Positions 10,552 through 19,900 of a stretch of DNA of 64,000 nt are shown here, one piece after another. The position numbers were made by a program, and so were the translations under genes. A model generated the notes under the pieces. That model did not search any database, was not told where the DNA came from, and saw only the letters and a program-made list of their open reading frames with translations. Origin of the DNA: Plazaster borealis (Eukaryota; Echinodermata; Asteroidea; Forcipulatida; Labidiasteridae); NCBI GenBank assembly GCA_021014325.1, contig CM037462.1:13312501-13376500 (forward strand). Reading direction: 5' to 3'. Each line of letters begins with the position of its first letter. Within the stretch, counting starts at the first letter, position 1.

Positions 10552-10677
10552 ACAAACGTGTAGCCTGCGCACTTGCGGGTTGAAACCGCGGCTCACTGTG
10601 TCAACCACCAACTCACAAACGTGTAGCCTGCGCACTTCCGGGTTGAAACCGCGGCTCACTGTGTCAACCACCAACTC
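10552..10677. repeat. Tandem duplication, two 63-bp units
   Basis: Units 10552-10614 and 10615-10677 differ at about one base (CACTTGCGGG versus CACTTCCGGG). The unit is GC-richer than its surroundings and contains GAAACCGCGGCTC. The period is a multiple of three, which keeps a spurious frame open. It lies about 650 bases upstream of the BBOX1-like start. Confidence 0.9.
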
Positions 10678-10868
10678 TGCTGCTATATAACTGCGTATTA
10701 TTACTACTTAGACTTAGAGTACATTTAGGTAAGGGGAAAACATCAAATCGTCCTTTCAGTGCAAAACTTTGTTTTTACATTTACATTTCACAAAAACATT
10801 GTATCTTGCACGAAAATGCTCCATGAATATCTTTCCACACAATACTTGAACGCTGCATCAAGTTACTT

Positions 10869-11230
10869 TTAAAGGCACTAAACACGTTTGGTAATTGTGA
10901 AAGATCAGTGTTCTCACTTGGTGTATCCCAACATATGCATAAAATAACAAGCCTGTGAAAATTTGGGCTCAATTGATCATCGAAGTTGCAAGAAAATGAT
11001 AAAAGAAAAAACACCCTTGTTGTACAAATTTGTGTGCTTTCAGATTAGGAATAAAAACTTCTTGCAAGAAGTTTTTATTATTTTAGTGAGAAATTACCTC
11101 TTTCTCAAAAACTACGTTATTTCAGAGGGAGTCGTTTCCTACAATGTGTTATACTATCAACAGCTCTCTGTTGCTCGTTACCAAGTAAGTTGTTATGCTA
11201 ATATATACTTTGAGTAATTACCAAACATTT
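10869..11230 (+). mobile_element. Family-1 MITE
   Basis: The left end TTAAAGGCACTAAACACG is intact and the right end is truncated at CCAAACATTTATAA. The centre is the perfect palindrome AACTTCTTGCAAGAAGTT near 11055-11072. Confidence 0.85.
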
Positions 11231-11497
11231 ATAAACGTTTTATGGCATTTTGACTAAATCGTGTTGATTGTGAACATTTTACTACCGGCTTTATGCACGT
11301 AAATATATCAGGTGTTTTGGATCTGACTAATTACGTGAAATGCTCACATATCGAAGTCAGGTAGCCATGCTTCTTTCTGCCGATCTCGGTACGGCGTAGC
11401 TCTTTCGCTATAATAGACTGTGCAAGTCTCGCGCGTATCGGAACGAGAAAACACGTCAAACGAAGAATATTTATTTTTCTGAAATCATATCTTTGTT
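11231..11497. other. Non-coding stretch between two family-1 MITEs
   Basis: No gene seen. The motif TGCAAGTCTCGCGCGTAT is shared with 33406-33424 in the receptor gene, hinting at an old, unnamed repeat. Confidence 0.35.
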
Positions 11498-11724
11498 TTA
11501 AAGGCACTGAACACGTTTGGAAATTGTCAAAGACCAGTGTTCTCACTTGGTGTATCCCAACATATGTATACAAAATTACCTCTTTCTCAAAAACTACGTT
11601 ACTTCAGAGGGAGTCGTTTCCTACAATGTTTATACTATCAACAGCTCTCCGTTGCTTGTTACCAAGTAAGTTTTTATGCTAATATTTGTTTTGAGTCATT
11701 ACCAAACGTATACGATACCTTTAA
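11498..11724 (+). mobile_element. Family-1 MITE with internal deletion
   Basis: Both ends are present (TTAAAGGCACTGAACACG and GTATACGATACCTTTAA), but the middle, including the central palindrome, is missing. The sequence jumps from the ACATATGTATAC region straight to AAAATTACCTCTTTCTC. Confidence 0.85.
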
Positions 11725-12241
11725 ATTATACCTAGCAAGCAAGTAAGTACGTAATAAGCATACCTAATGACAAAATCTGAACAACAGAAATACTCATCAC
11801 AATGTTTATAAAATTAGTTTTAGCTTTTATAATAAATACACAAATAATGTGTTAATTATTATGGAAATAAAATTAAAACTCTGGGACAAGGATGCTTTTT
11901 CATCTAAACTTTTTTGAAACCACTTTTGTTAATCCACGCCCGAATAATGTGCAACTACTAAAAGCACGGGCGAAAAATTAACGCGTGACGCAGTTTATGT
12001 AGGACACTGACGCCTCACCGACCATAGACTGCAATGAAACGGCTTATCACGCATCCAAAACAAGCGTTTACATATGTCTGGAATATTCTGTGTGAAAAAT
12101 TGTCACAAGTTTATTTTGACTTGTACTTGAAAGTAGCTTGTGAACATGTCCAAGGTGTTGTTTCAAAAAGTCAATAAATACATGTGCAGTTATTCAGTTA
12201 AGGGACAACATTGTCATAATCAATAGGGCATGGAATCCGAG
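11725..12241. other. Non-coding stretch, no feature recognised
   Basis: AT-rich intergenic DNA with nothing I can name. Confidence 0.4.
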
Positions 12242-12610
12242 CAGGGGCGTCAATCCTGGTGGGGACAGGGGGTCACGTTCCCCCCCCCCCTTTTTGAAGG
12301 GTGGGGGACACCATATCAACCCCCCCCCGTTTTGTTTTTACTCATGTATCTCATATAGGGGCAATATAATGTGTCATATACTGTATGACTTACGGTAACG
12401 CGCTGTCTGTAGTAAAGCTAACGCTTTAGTCAATGCACCGCCCGAACTTCGGACATGCTAGCGGGTTGCACCAAACAGCCGTCAAAAGAGTGTGTTCTAA
12501 AGACTTCCATAGCCCAAAAAAATTAATGATGTACGCGTAATGCGCGTTGGTTGTCTTTTCAGCATACTGATCAATGCATTATGGTAAACTGTAATAATTA
12601 TAATACTGCC
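12242..12610. mobile_element. hAT-like element, 5' end fragment
   Basis: Begins CAGGGGCGTCAATCCTGG and then follows 1431-1740 for about 300 bases, sharing C-rich runs, GAAGGGTGGGGGACA, TGCTAGCGGGTTGCACC and AAAGAGTGTG. The matching right terminus (GGATTGACGCCCCTG) is not found downstream, so the copy is 3'-truncated. The end coordinate is approximate. Confidence 0.75.
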
Positions 12611-13109
12611 CCTTTAAGACATTCTTGGTCCAGCGATACAGTGCATGTACTACTTGGTCTTCATCAGTGGGGACAATGATTTTGTACAGCAGTGTAGCTA
12701 TAGGGTTATTGACAGTTATATATAGGGACAATTCCATGGTTACTCATGTTTGAGACATTGAGCCCATTCATAATGACATTCCAAAAGTTATGAGTGAAAT
12801 TTATAAATGTAATTTTTTTATAAGTATAAATATAAATGTAATATGAGTAACCGATAAATCACATGTATATACAGCCCGCCCGCCCTTCAATGAGCCTGTT
12901 AATGGGGGAACAAACAAGTGCATGTTTGTACCAACAATATTTTAAATGAAAATCATGTTGAATCATCTTCTGGAGAATAAAAATAAGCACAATCCAACTT
13001 CTGTTTTTTTTTCTTTTTCTTAAATTGTCTATAGTCTTCCAGATACACAACAATGCTCCTTGGGTTCTTTTACTTGTACATAACTATCCAATCTTACTAC
13101 ATTGAAATG
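12611..13109. other. Non-coding stretch, no feature recognised
   Basis: AT-rich; the lower part may belong to the terminal region of the decayed transposon whose transposase starts at about 13880 on the minus strand. Confidence 0.35.
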
Positions 13110-13880
13110 ACTGGATTGAAGCAATTAGTCAATAATCAGCAAACTGTCCAAGTTTGGTTGATAGACCCATGTAGTTAGAGGAATAAGGCTTTAAAAAATG
13201 CGAATTTTTGTTTAACTTTGTTGATTGCCCTTTCCACATGTATTCTCTCTGCTGCAATTAGTTGTGTTTCAATGGTTTCCTCAATTTCAAATTTTCCTCT
13301 CCCTTATAGGAAAGCAGGGATGTTTAGTTTTACACCCATTGGCTTAAGCAGATCATCAACAGTAAAACCACGGTCAGCCATTACAACATCATCTTTTTAG
13401 CAAACAGTTTTGGGTCAAGAAACCCACTTATGATTACTATTTCCCTGTCAGACATGGGTCCAGGATAGAGCTGACTGATGAGTGTTATTGCACCATTTGG
13501 ATAATTGCCCAGAAGGCCTTTGTATGTGATATATTGCTTATATTGGACCAAAACATGCTTTGTATAGTCAAAGAATCTTGAACCTGTGCACAAATTTCCG
13601 AGCAATTAATAATGACCCCGGTGTCTAGATATTTATCACTGAAAGTTTGTGGCATTGTTTTCAGAATGATGTCTTTACTATATGGCCAAATGGACTGTGC
13701 TCCAAGCCTGAAGTAGGCCTACATGAAATTAATCCAGTTGATAAAATAGCGACTGACAGTGGGTTCTGAAATACCAAACAAATATCCCAAATGTTTCACA
13801 GAAAAACCCTGCCTTAGTGGAGGGTTCCATGCGAGACGGCAGCCATACTGTTGTAGATGACTCCACAAAATCACATTTGT
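13110..13880 (-). pseudogene. Decayed DDE transposase, PIF/Harbinger-ISL2EU type (DDE_Tnp_4)
   Basis: Reading the minus strand across frameshifts gives the usual order of this family. First comes a helix-turn-helix-like LGYLFGISEPTVSRYFINWI, then RLGAQSIWPYSKDIILKTM, then GVIINCSEI (first catalytic Asp replaced by Asn). Next are PNGAITLISQLYPGPMSDRE, then VVMADRGFTVDDLL with the second catalytic Asp, and IHVERAINKVK with the catalytic Glu. The tail LHGSINQTW closes the domain. At least two frameshifts (near 13395 and 13525), a TAA within the core (near 13310) and the Asp-to-Asn change show it is inactive. The longest clean frame is 13381-13605. The superfamily name rests on recalled family motifs. 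Confidence 0.8.
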
Positions 13881-13929
13881 TGATAACTAATCAGTTTGAA
13901 CAAATATTTTCATTAACATATATTGTTGC

Positions 13930-14230
13930 GGTACCGCTGCTAAAAATATAGGATTCAAACTGCCTTTAGCTACCGGGCAATCTCGAAGGTCTAGTTGATA
14001 TAAGACATCTTCTCTAGAATTGGCAACGGTCGTGGGTTCGAATCCCACCCGAGTAATAATGCCTGTGGAGTTTGTTCACAGGACTTGGAAAAGTACTGAG
14101 TATACAGTGCTTTACACATAGGTTAAAAACAAGTAACATTCTTTATTCTCGATGCAAATTTAGCATCTGTTAAACTAATGTAATATCTTTTTCTAAAATC
14201 TATCCTCATACGAACGTAAACAAACAGGAA
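13930..14230 (+). mobile_element. tRNA-derived SINE
   Basis: Contains a B-box-like GTGGGTTCGAATCCCACCC near 14030-14047, followed by a tRNA-unrelated body: ATTCTTTATTCTCGATGCAAA and TTTAGCATCTGTTAAA. A piece of the same body recurs at 24405-24440. The upstream part does not fold into an intact tRNA, so it is a SINE and not a tRNA gene. Boundaries are approximate. Confidence 0.6.
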
Positions 14231-15311
14231 AACAATCACTTAAATGTCTGATGAACTTTGTTCAGCTTGTTCAGCTGTGTGAGTACTTCACCCTGATGCC
14301 TTTGATTACAAATCCCTTGGGTCATACTAAAAAGAGATAAATAAATAAAAACAATCATTTTTTTCCTGGGGGTCGGTCACGGGGGCCCTTTGGCTCTACC
14401 GCTGAGCTTAAGACAATACGCTAATTATAATAAAGCCCGCAAGTAATATAAAGTTTATAGGATCGTCAATCAGGCCTCAACATTGCACCCTGGGACCAAA
14501 AAGTTGGCGGGAATATCGTTGTTTTAAGTGGAACAACTTTGTTTTGTTTACTACAATTTTCCCCATAATGGGATAAGCTCATTATTATAGCACCCCTACG
14601 GTGACCCAAAGATAATACCACATTAATGATTAGGTCAAAATAAAAAAGTTTTACAGCACTTGGACAAAAATTACGGAAACAAATACTATTTTCGACCCCC
14701 AAAATGGGCAAAAAAACCTACAAAAAAAAGCCTTTTAATGGTAATGTTCTAAAATTCTTGTAGGTAATAATGTAGAACGTGGTGAAATGAACATTATGGT
14801 AAGTTACATAAAAATCGCTCAAGAACTCTGGAAAATACTTTGTGCCCCACCCACCCGCCCCCCGTGTCAAAAAAAACCCCAGTCCTGATAGGATTACACG
14901 GTAATTTATAAACGAACTTAAAAGGGACGATCCCAGGAATGTAACTTGGTATGCAATAAGAACGACCATGTAATGGATAGGGTTTTTCCTCCCTCAGAAT
15001 TATACCATGCCCGATTATCTGGCAGAGGGTGTGTCCTTCCCCGAATTGTTCCCATACTTTAACACACTCTTATCCTCTTGTACAGAAGTACCCTCCACCC
15101 TAAAATCCTCTAAATATTTCCTAAGATTCCTAGAACATAATGGAGACACAATAGGAGGGGGGCGTACACTATGTCCATGTTATTGAGCACTAAATGGTCA
15201 GAATATTGTTACGCGGTGTAGCAACATGTTTGTAATTTCAGAGTGCCTTTCAACGTGGGGTGTGCCATTTATTCATCCAATAAGAGTACCAATTATCATT
15301 CTCTTTATCCA
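14231..15311. other. Non-coding stretch, no feature recognised
   Basis: AT-rich intergenic DNA without a supported gene or a repeat I can name. Confidence 0.4.
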
Positions 15312-15470
15312 TCATGGGGGACGCAGAGCCACCCAGCCAATGCGATCTGATGCGGATTGCCACAGATGTCGTGCCCGTGACTTGAGGTCCGCTTCCAACT
15401 GGCACACCCAGGTGTAACGTGGTCGGCCTCTTGGTCTCTTCCAAGCTGGGCTAGGGCAGGATCCTTCCCT
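15312..15470 (-). pseudogene. LINE ORF2 C-terminal fragment
   Basis: The minus strand encodes KRPRGRPRYTWVCQLEADL, then HLWQSASDRIGWVALRPP. The 'RGRPRxTW...DL...A.DR..W' layout is the typical C-terminal tail of many non-LTR retrotransposon polyproteins. No reverse-transcriptase core is next to it. Confidence 0.65.
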
Positions 15471-15977
15471 CACGTCGACACTCCGCACCAATGCGACCTT
15501 TGAACTCCTCATATTGCATGTGGAAATGCTACCGATGTTATAACTGTTGACTTCACAGAGAGCATTCCCACAGCCGCAGTGTCTACCACGTATCATTGTT
15601 GTGTTCAATGTTGCAATTCAATATGGAAGTCAGTGACTGTTTGACACTGTGTAATGGCGTCAAAATACCAACGTTGGGCATTGGTAAGTCTTCTCATAGA
15701 GAATGGACCCACCTTTCTATATGGTTGTCTGAACCCATAGAGCTGGCTATATAGTGCGGTCACCCTATCAGTATCATTGTGCAATGGAGCCATGTCAGAT
15801 ATGAAGGCATATCATAAACAATAAGCCTTTCCCATGAAAGTATGCTAATAACATTTACGCATGCGTACAGACACTATTGTTTGGCAAACGCCCTAGGGTT
15901 GTGCACAATAAGGCAGACGCACAAACGCGTATGCGTTACGCTACCATTAGTCCCATTTCCCCTCATTTTGCCCACCA
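15471..15977. other. Non-coding stretch, no feature recognised
   Basis: Open frames on the minus strand continue weakly from the LINE tail, but I recognise no domain. Confidence 0.35.
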
Positions 15978-16172
15978 GGGCCCAATTTCGTAGAGCTGCT
16001 TAAACAGAAAATGGTTAACAATTTGCTGCTTAGCAGAAATGAGCAGGATCTACCAGTCACAAATTGTACATGTGGCATTGTAGTTTTTGCTGGTAACCTA
16101 GTCTGGTAAGCATAATCTTGTTGTGCTTATAGCTACTTGTTGTGCTTAAGCAACTCCATGAAATTGAGCCCA
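15978..16172. mobile_element. MITE, family 'GGGCCCAATTTC...GAGCTGCTTAAGC'
   Basis: Ends GGGCCCAATTTCGTAGAGCT and CAACTCCATGAAATTGAGCCC are inverted repeats. The interior has AGCAGGATCTACCAGTCAC and CTGGTAAGCATAA blocks. Related copies lie at 30376-30528, 37225-37419, 49136-49325 and 63545-63619; 21808-22067 shares only the ends. Confidence 0.8.
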
Positions 16173-16579
16173 GCAGTGTTAGTGCACACGCGATAACATG
16201 TGCAATTGAAATATTTCATTGAAGGTCTGTTGTGTTTGTTTGTGCTTTATCACAAGCCTGATACTCGCGCTTATCTGGCTGGGAATGGTGTTACGGTTGA
16301 GTAAGAAGTATGGGATCATACCATGGAGGAAGGACAATTATTTGGGCTGCTGCGTGTAAAACGTCTGCATTAATTTAGGTGTAGACTTGCTTTTTGGTCT
16401 GTGTACAATGAGCTTCTTGCATCGATCCCAATTTGTTTTATGAGTGGAGTCGAGCCCCACTCTACGCATTATTTTGTGTACGCCACCGAGCCTGGTTCGT
16501 TTCGTGTATATCCTCCCCTAATACTAACTTTGGCTGAAAGTCCCTGCATGGGTTTAAGTTCGGTGTCATTCCTTCCCAT

Positions 16580-16594
16580 CCCCCCCCCCCCCAG
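16580..16594 (+). promoter_or_regulatory. Poly-C tract with AG, possible 5'-UTR splice acceptor
   Basis: A run of C followed by AG at 16593-16594 resembles a 3' splice site 34 bases before the likely start codon of the aldo-keto reductase. If used, the first coding exon has an upstream non-coding exon. It could equally be a simple C run. Confidence 0.35.
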
Positions 16595-16628
16595 ATTCTG
16601 TAGATTCTGCCCCAACCCATTATACAGA

Positions 16629-16941
16629 ATGAACATTGCATATAGAGTGAAATCCAACCTAACTACGGTAATGATGTCTAATCTCGTCATAGGAAGTTCA
16701 CCTTTCGGTGGCTACAGTCACGAGGCTATGGTCCACGCGCTGAAACATTGCAAAGTCAGACACGTCGACACGGCTAGGAAGTACAAATGCGAACACCTCG
16801 TGGCCAAGTCGATTCGAGAAAGCGGAGTGTTGCGAGAAGACCTGTTCATCACGAGTAAAGTCTGGCCAACCGACTACGGCCACGAGAGCACGAAGACCGC
16901 CTTCCAAGAGTCTCTCCAACAGACTGAAGTGGATTATTTCG
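16629..16941 (+). CDS. Aldo-keto reductase exon 1
   Basis: Encodes residues 1-104 plus one base, with GSSPFGGYSHEAMVHALKH, catalytic Asp47, Tyr52 and Lys77, and EDLFITSKVWPTDYG. The donor is TTCG|GTGAAT. The frame is open further upstream (from about 16401), but that part has no aldo-keto reductase similarity and is taken as untranslated. Confidence 0.88.
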
Positions 16942-19900
16942 GTGAATAAATTTACAGTGTGGTTTAATCCTTGGACGAAATCGTAAGCTTTTATTGGATA
17001 GGCCTAATAATGCAAAGTTGTGAACTTTTTTAAGTGACATTTGTTGCAAATTGTAAAAGGCTTGTTTTGGGCCCACTTTGCCGCTTCACCTCGTGCCTTC
17101 ATTTATCTGTGTTTTAACCAAATGCAACGTCGCTGCCTGTTTAAGGTTCGAATGTTAATCATCCGACTTGTATTGACTAACTTTAATAGGCCTAGAACCA
17201 TAAAGGTGGGGTCATAGATTGGTAAATACTCAAAAACAAAAATTGGTGAGAAGCACTGCAGCTGTTGATAGTATAAACTATTTTGAAAAAGGATTCCCTT
17301 CTAATGGTTTTGATTAATGTTCACCCCCAAAACATTTGAATCTGAAAAACAATTCATGCATGAATCGATTCTCAGATTCCTGAGGGTTTGTTTCCGTTCG
17401 CGAATGCTGCGTCCAAAGATGTGGTTGGTACCCACTGTCACCTTGCTAAACGTGGATGGATTCGACGTTCTTGTGAAAATACCGTGGCAGTGTTTTGCTG
17501 TTTTCTCAGCAAGTAGACACTGTATTCAGTTGAAACTTTGACATGTGACTTATATTGTATCTTTCTCGAAAATGTTGCCTATATTCAGCATTACGCTATC
17601 AAAAACCAATCTATGACCCTACCTAAAACTACCTTGTATAGGTGCATTGAAATAATACATGTGGGAAAACATCCCCCGAATAATGGTCTAAGTTTTACTT
17701 ATTACGACAACAAAAAATTAGTAATAATAATTATAACAAATAAAATAACATTCAATTGATAATCAAGATAAGTACAACTGGGTTTAGGCTTACTTCTCTC
17801 AAATACTTGAGAGTAGTTTCTATATAAAGGTGATTGGTGTAGTGCCAGAAGTGTAGCCAAATTGATATAACCATATCTGAAATCCCGAATAATTATTAAT
17901 ATTAATTTGTTTTTCTGAATATTATTACCAAACTATACACGTTCAATTATCACATTTTTGTGGATTACGAGGAGTGGATATTACCACAAATGACTACAGT
18001 TTCAACCATCGAAACATCAATGATTGTGAAGTTCATACCACAAATAAATATCGAAGTCGAGAAAAATAGCATTTGAAGAGCGCCCCAAATCACCGTTGCT
18101 TATTACGAGTGCCGCAATCAAAATAAAGCCCTGAAATGAACGTGCAGAAAATTCCCGATAAAACACAAACCGATTTTTGTTGTTTTCACTGAAACCTGAC
18201 CAGGTCAGTTGTATGGTGAGTTTAATGACAACTAGAGGATAGGAATTAATTCACTCTTTTAAAGTGATTACGAAGGATTATTAAGGGTAAAAAACATCAA
18301 TGTTTAATTTTAGTCTGAAAGCTCAGTGAATATGAAGTTCATGCTAAGACCATTTTTTCTGTGAAATATTTTCCTCTGAAATGAAGTCATATTCGAGAAA
18401 ACTTTATCCGAAAACCTTTAAAGAAAACCCGAAACAGCTGATTTCGGTTGTAAGGACAATGAGTTTACATGCTGAAAATCGCCCATTGTTTTTCACTAAT
18501 TTCTCCTGACTCACACCGCGGATTAAGCCCACATTTTCACAGTTTTGTCATTTCATGTATAATAGTTGATCACACAAAACATGAACGCTGTCTGCGACTA
18601 TTTTGTCAGCTCTCCTGTATAATACATTTAAGTAAAATAATGAAAAAATGAACTTTCCCTTTAAGATGTTTGGTAGCTACAGTTGCAATTTGAATGACAA
18701 TGTCTTATTGTCTTGCTCCAACAGACCTTTACTTACTTCACTGGCCCAGGTCGCCCGAGGGAACGAACACCAAGAAACTTATCAGTGAGTCCTGGAAAGC
18801 ACTCGAAGAACTCTACACACAAGGTAGCTATTTCAGTTTCTAAAGCAACTTGTTCAGTTCAGTTTTTTACAAAACACACATAACAGATTCATCTGAAGAT
18901 GGGGCAGTTAATGCTTCAATTTTTAATTCCTTAAACAAAATATGTAATGTCACTACACAAACCAACATGTTGGTAATGGAAACTTGTTAAGATTAATCTT
19001 TTGGGATCTTTGTGAAGTCAAGCCCACACTCTAAAAACTCCCGGTTCCTAATCGAGCCTGATTCCGGGTCCTAGCGGATCTCATCTAGTTCTGGGTGAGT
19101 TTGACCCGGAACCTGTGTCAAAGTGACCCGGAATCCGAGTCAGAAATACAGATTGTAACCACATTGCGGGTCACATTGACACAAATTCCTGGTCAAACTG
19201 ACCCGGAAGTGGATTGGACCAACTGGGACCCAGATTCTGAGTCAATTCTGACCCGGGGGTCTTTAGGGAGCAGTAAGATGTCTAAAAAGCAAGGGTTTTT
19301 TTGGAAGATGCAAGTCACATAGTCATAAAGGGGATACTTATAAAAGGAAGGGCTGAAAAGGAGATTGAGGAGGTATTACAAAAAGAGGCGTTCATAGAGA
19401 AGAAGAATACTGTTGAATTTGCTATTGAACTGGACAGATTATAGTGAGTTTTAGATGCGAGATAGAGAAATATTCCCGTGTCACACAACTTAATAATAAT
19501 AGTACCAAACATTTATAGAGCGCAAAAACAAAAGGATATGCGCTGTCAAAAATTAATAGATAAACCAGAAAAAAAGGAATAAAAGAGCAAAAACGTTATG
19601 ACGGTTACGCTGACGTAAATTCCATTTGTAACGTAAATCTAACACTCTGTTTGGTATGGTAGAGATGCACGACAGGTAAAGGAATACGAAAGTGTGATCA
19701 TGCGTAGATATTTTGAAGTAGAACAATGCTGGACAAATCTATACTTCTCAGTTATCATATCTGTGGGTTAATGTCAACTAAAACGGAGAGTTACATGTCC
19801 CCCATGTGATGTGCTGTTATTTGTGGAGTTACCGAGTTTTAGATTTAGAAGTTGGGTGGGTACCTCGCACAGTACTTGGCTTGGGGTTGATAGTGAATTA

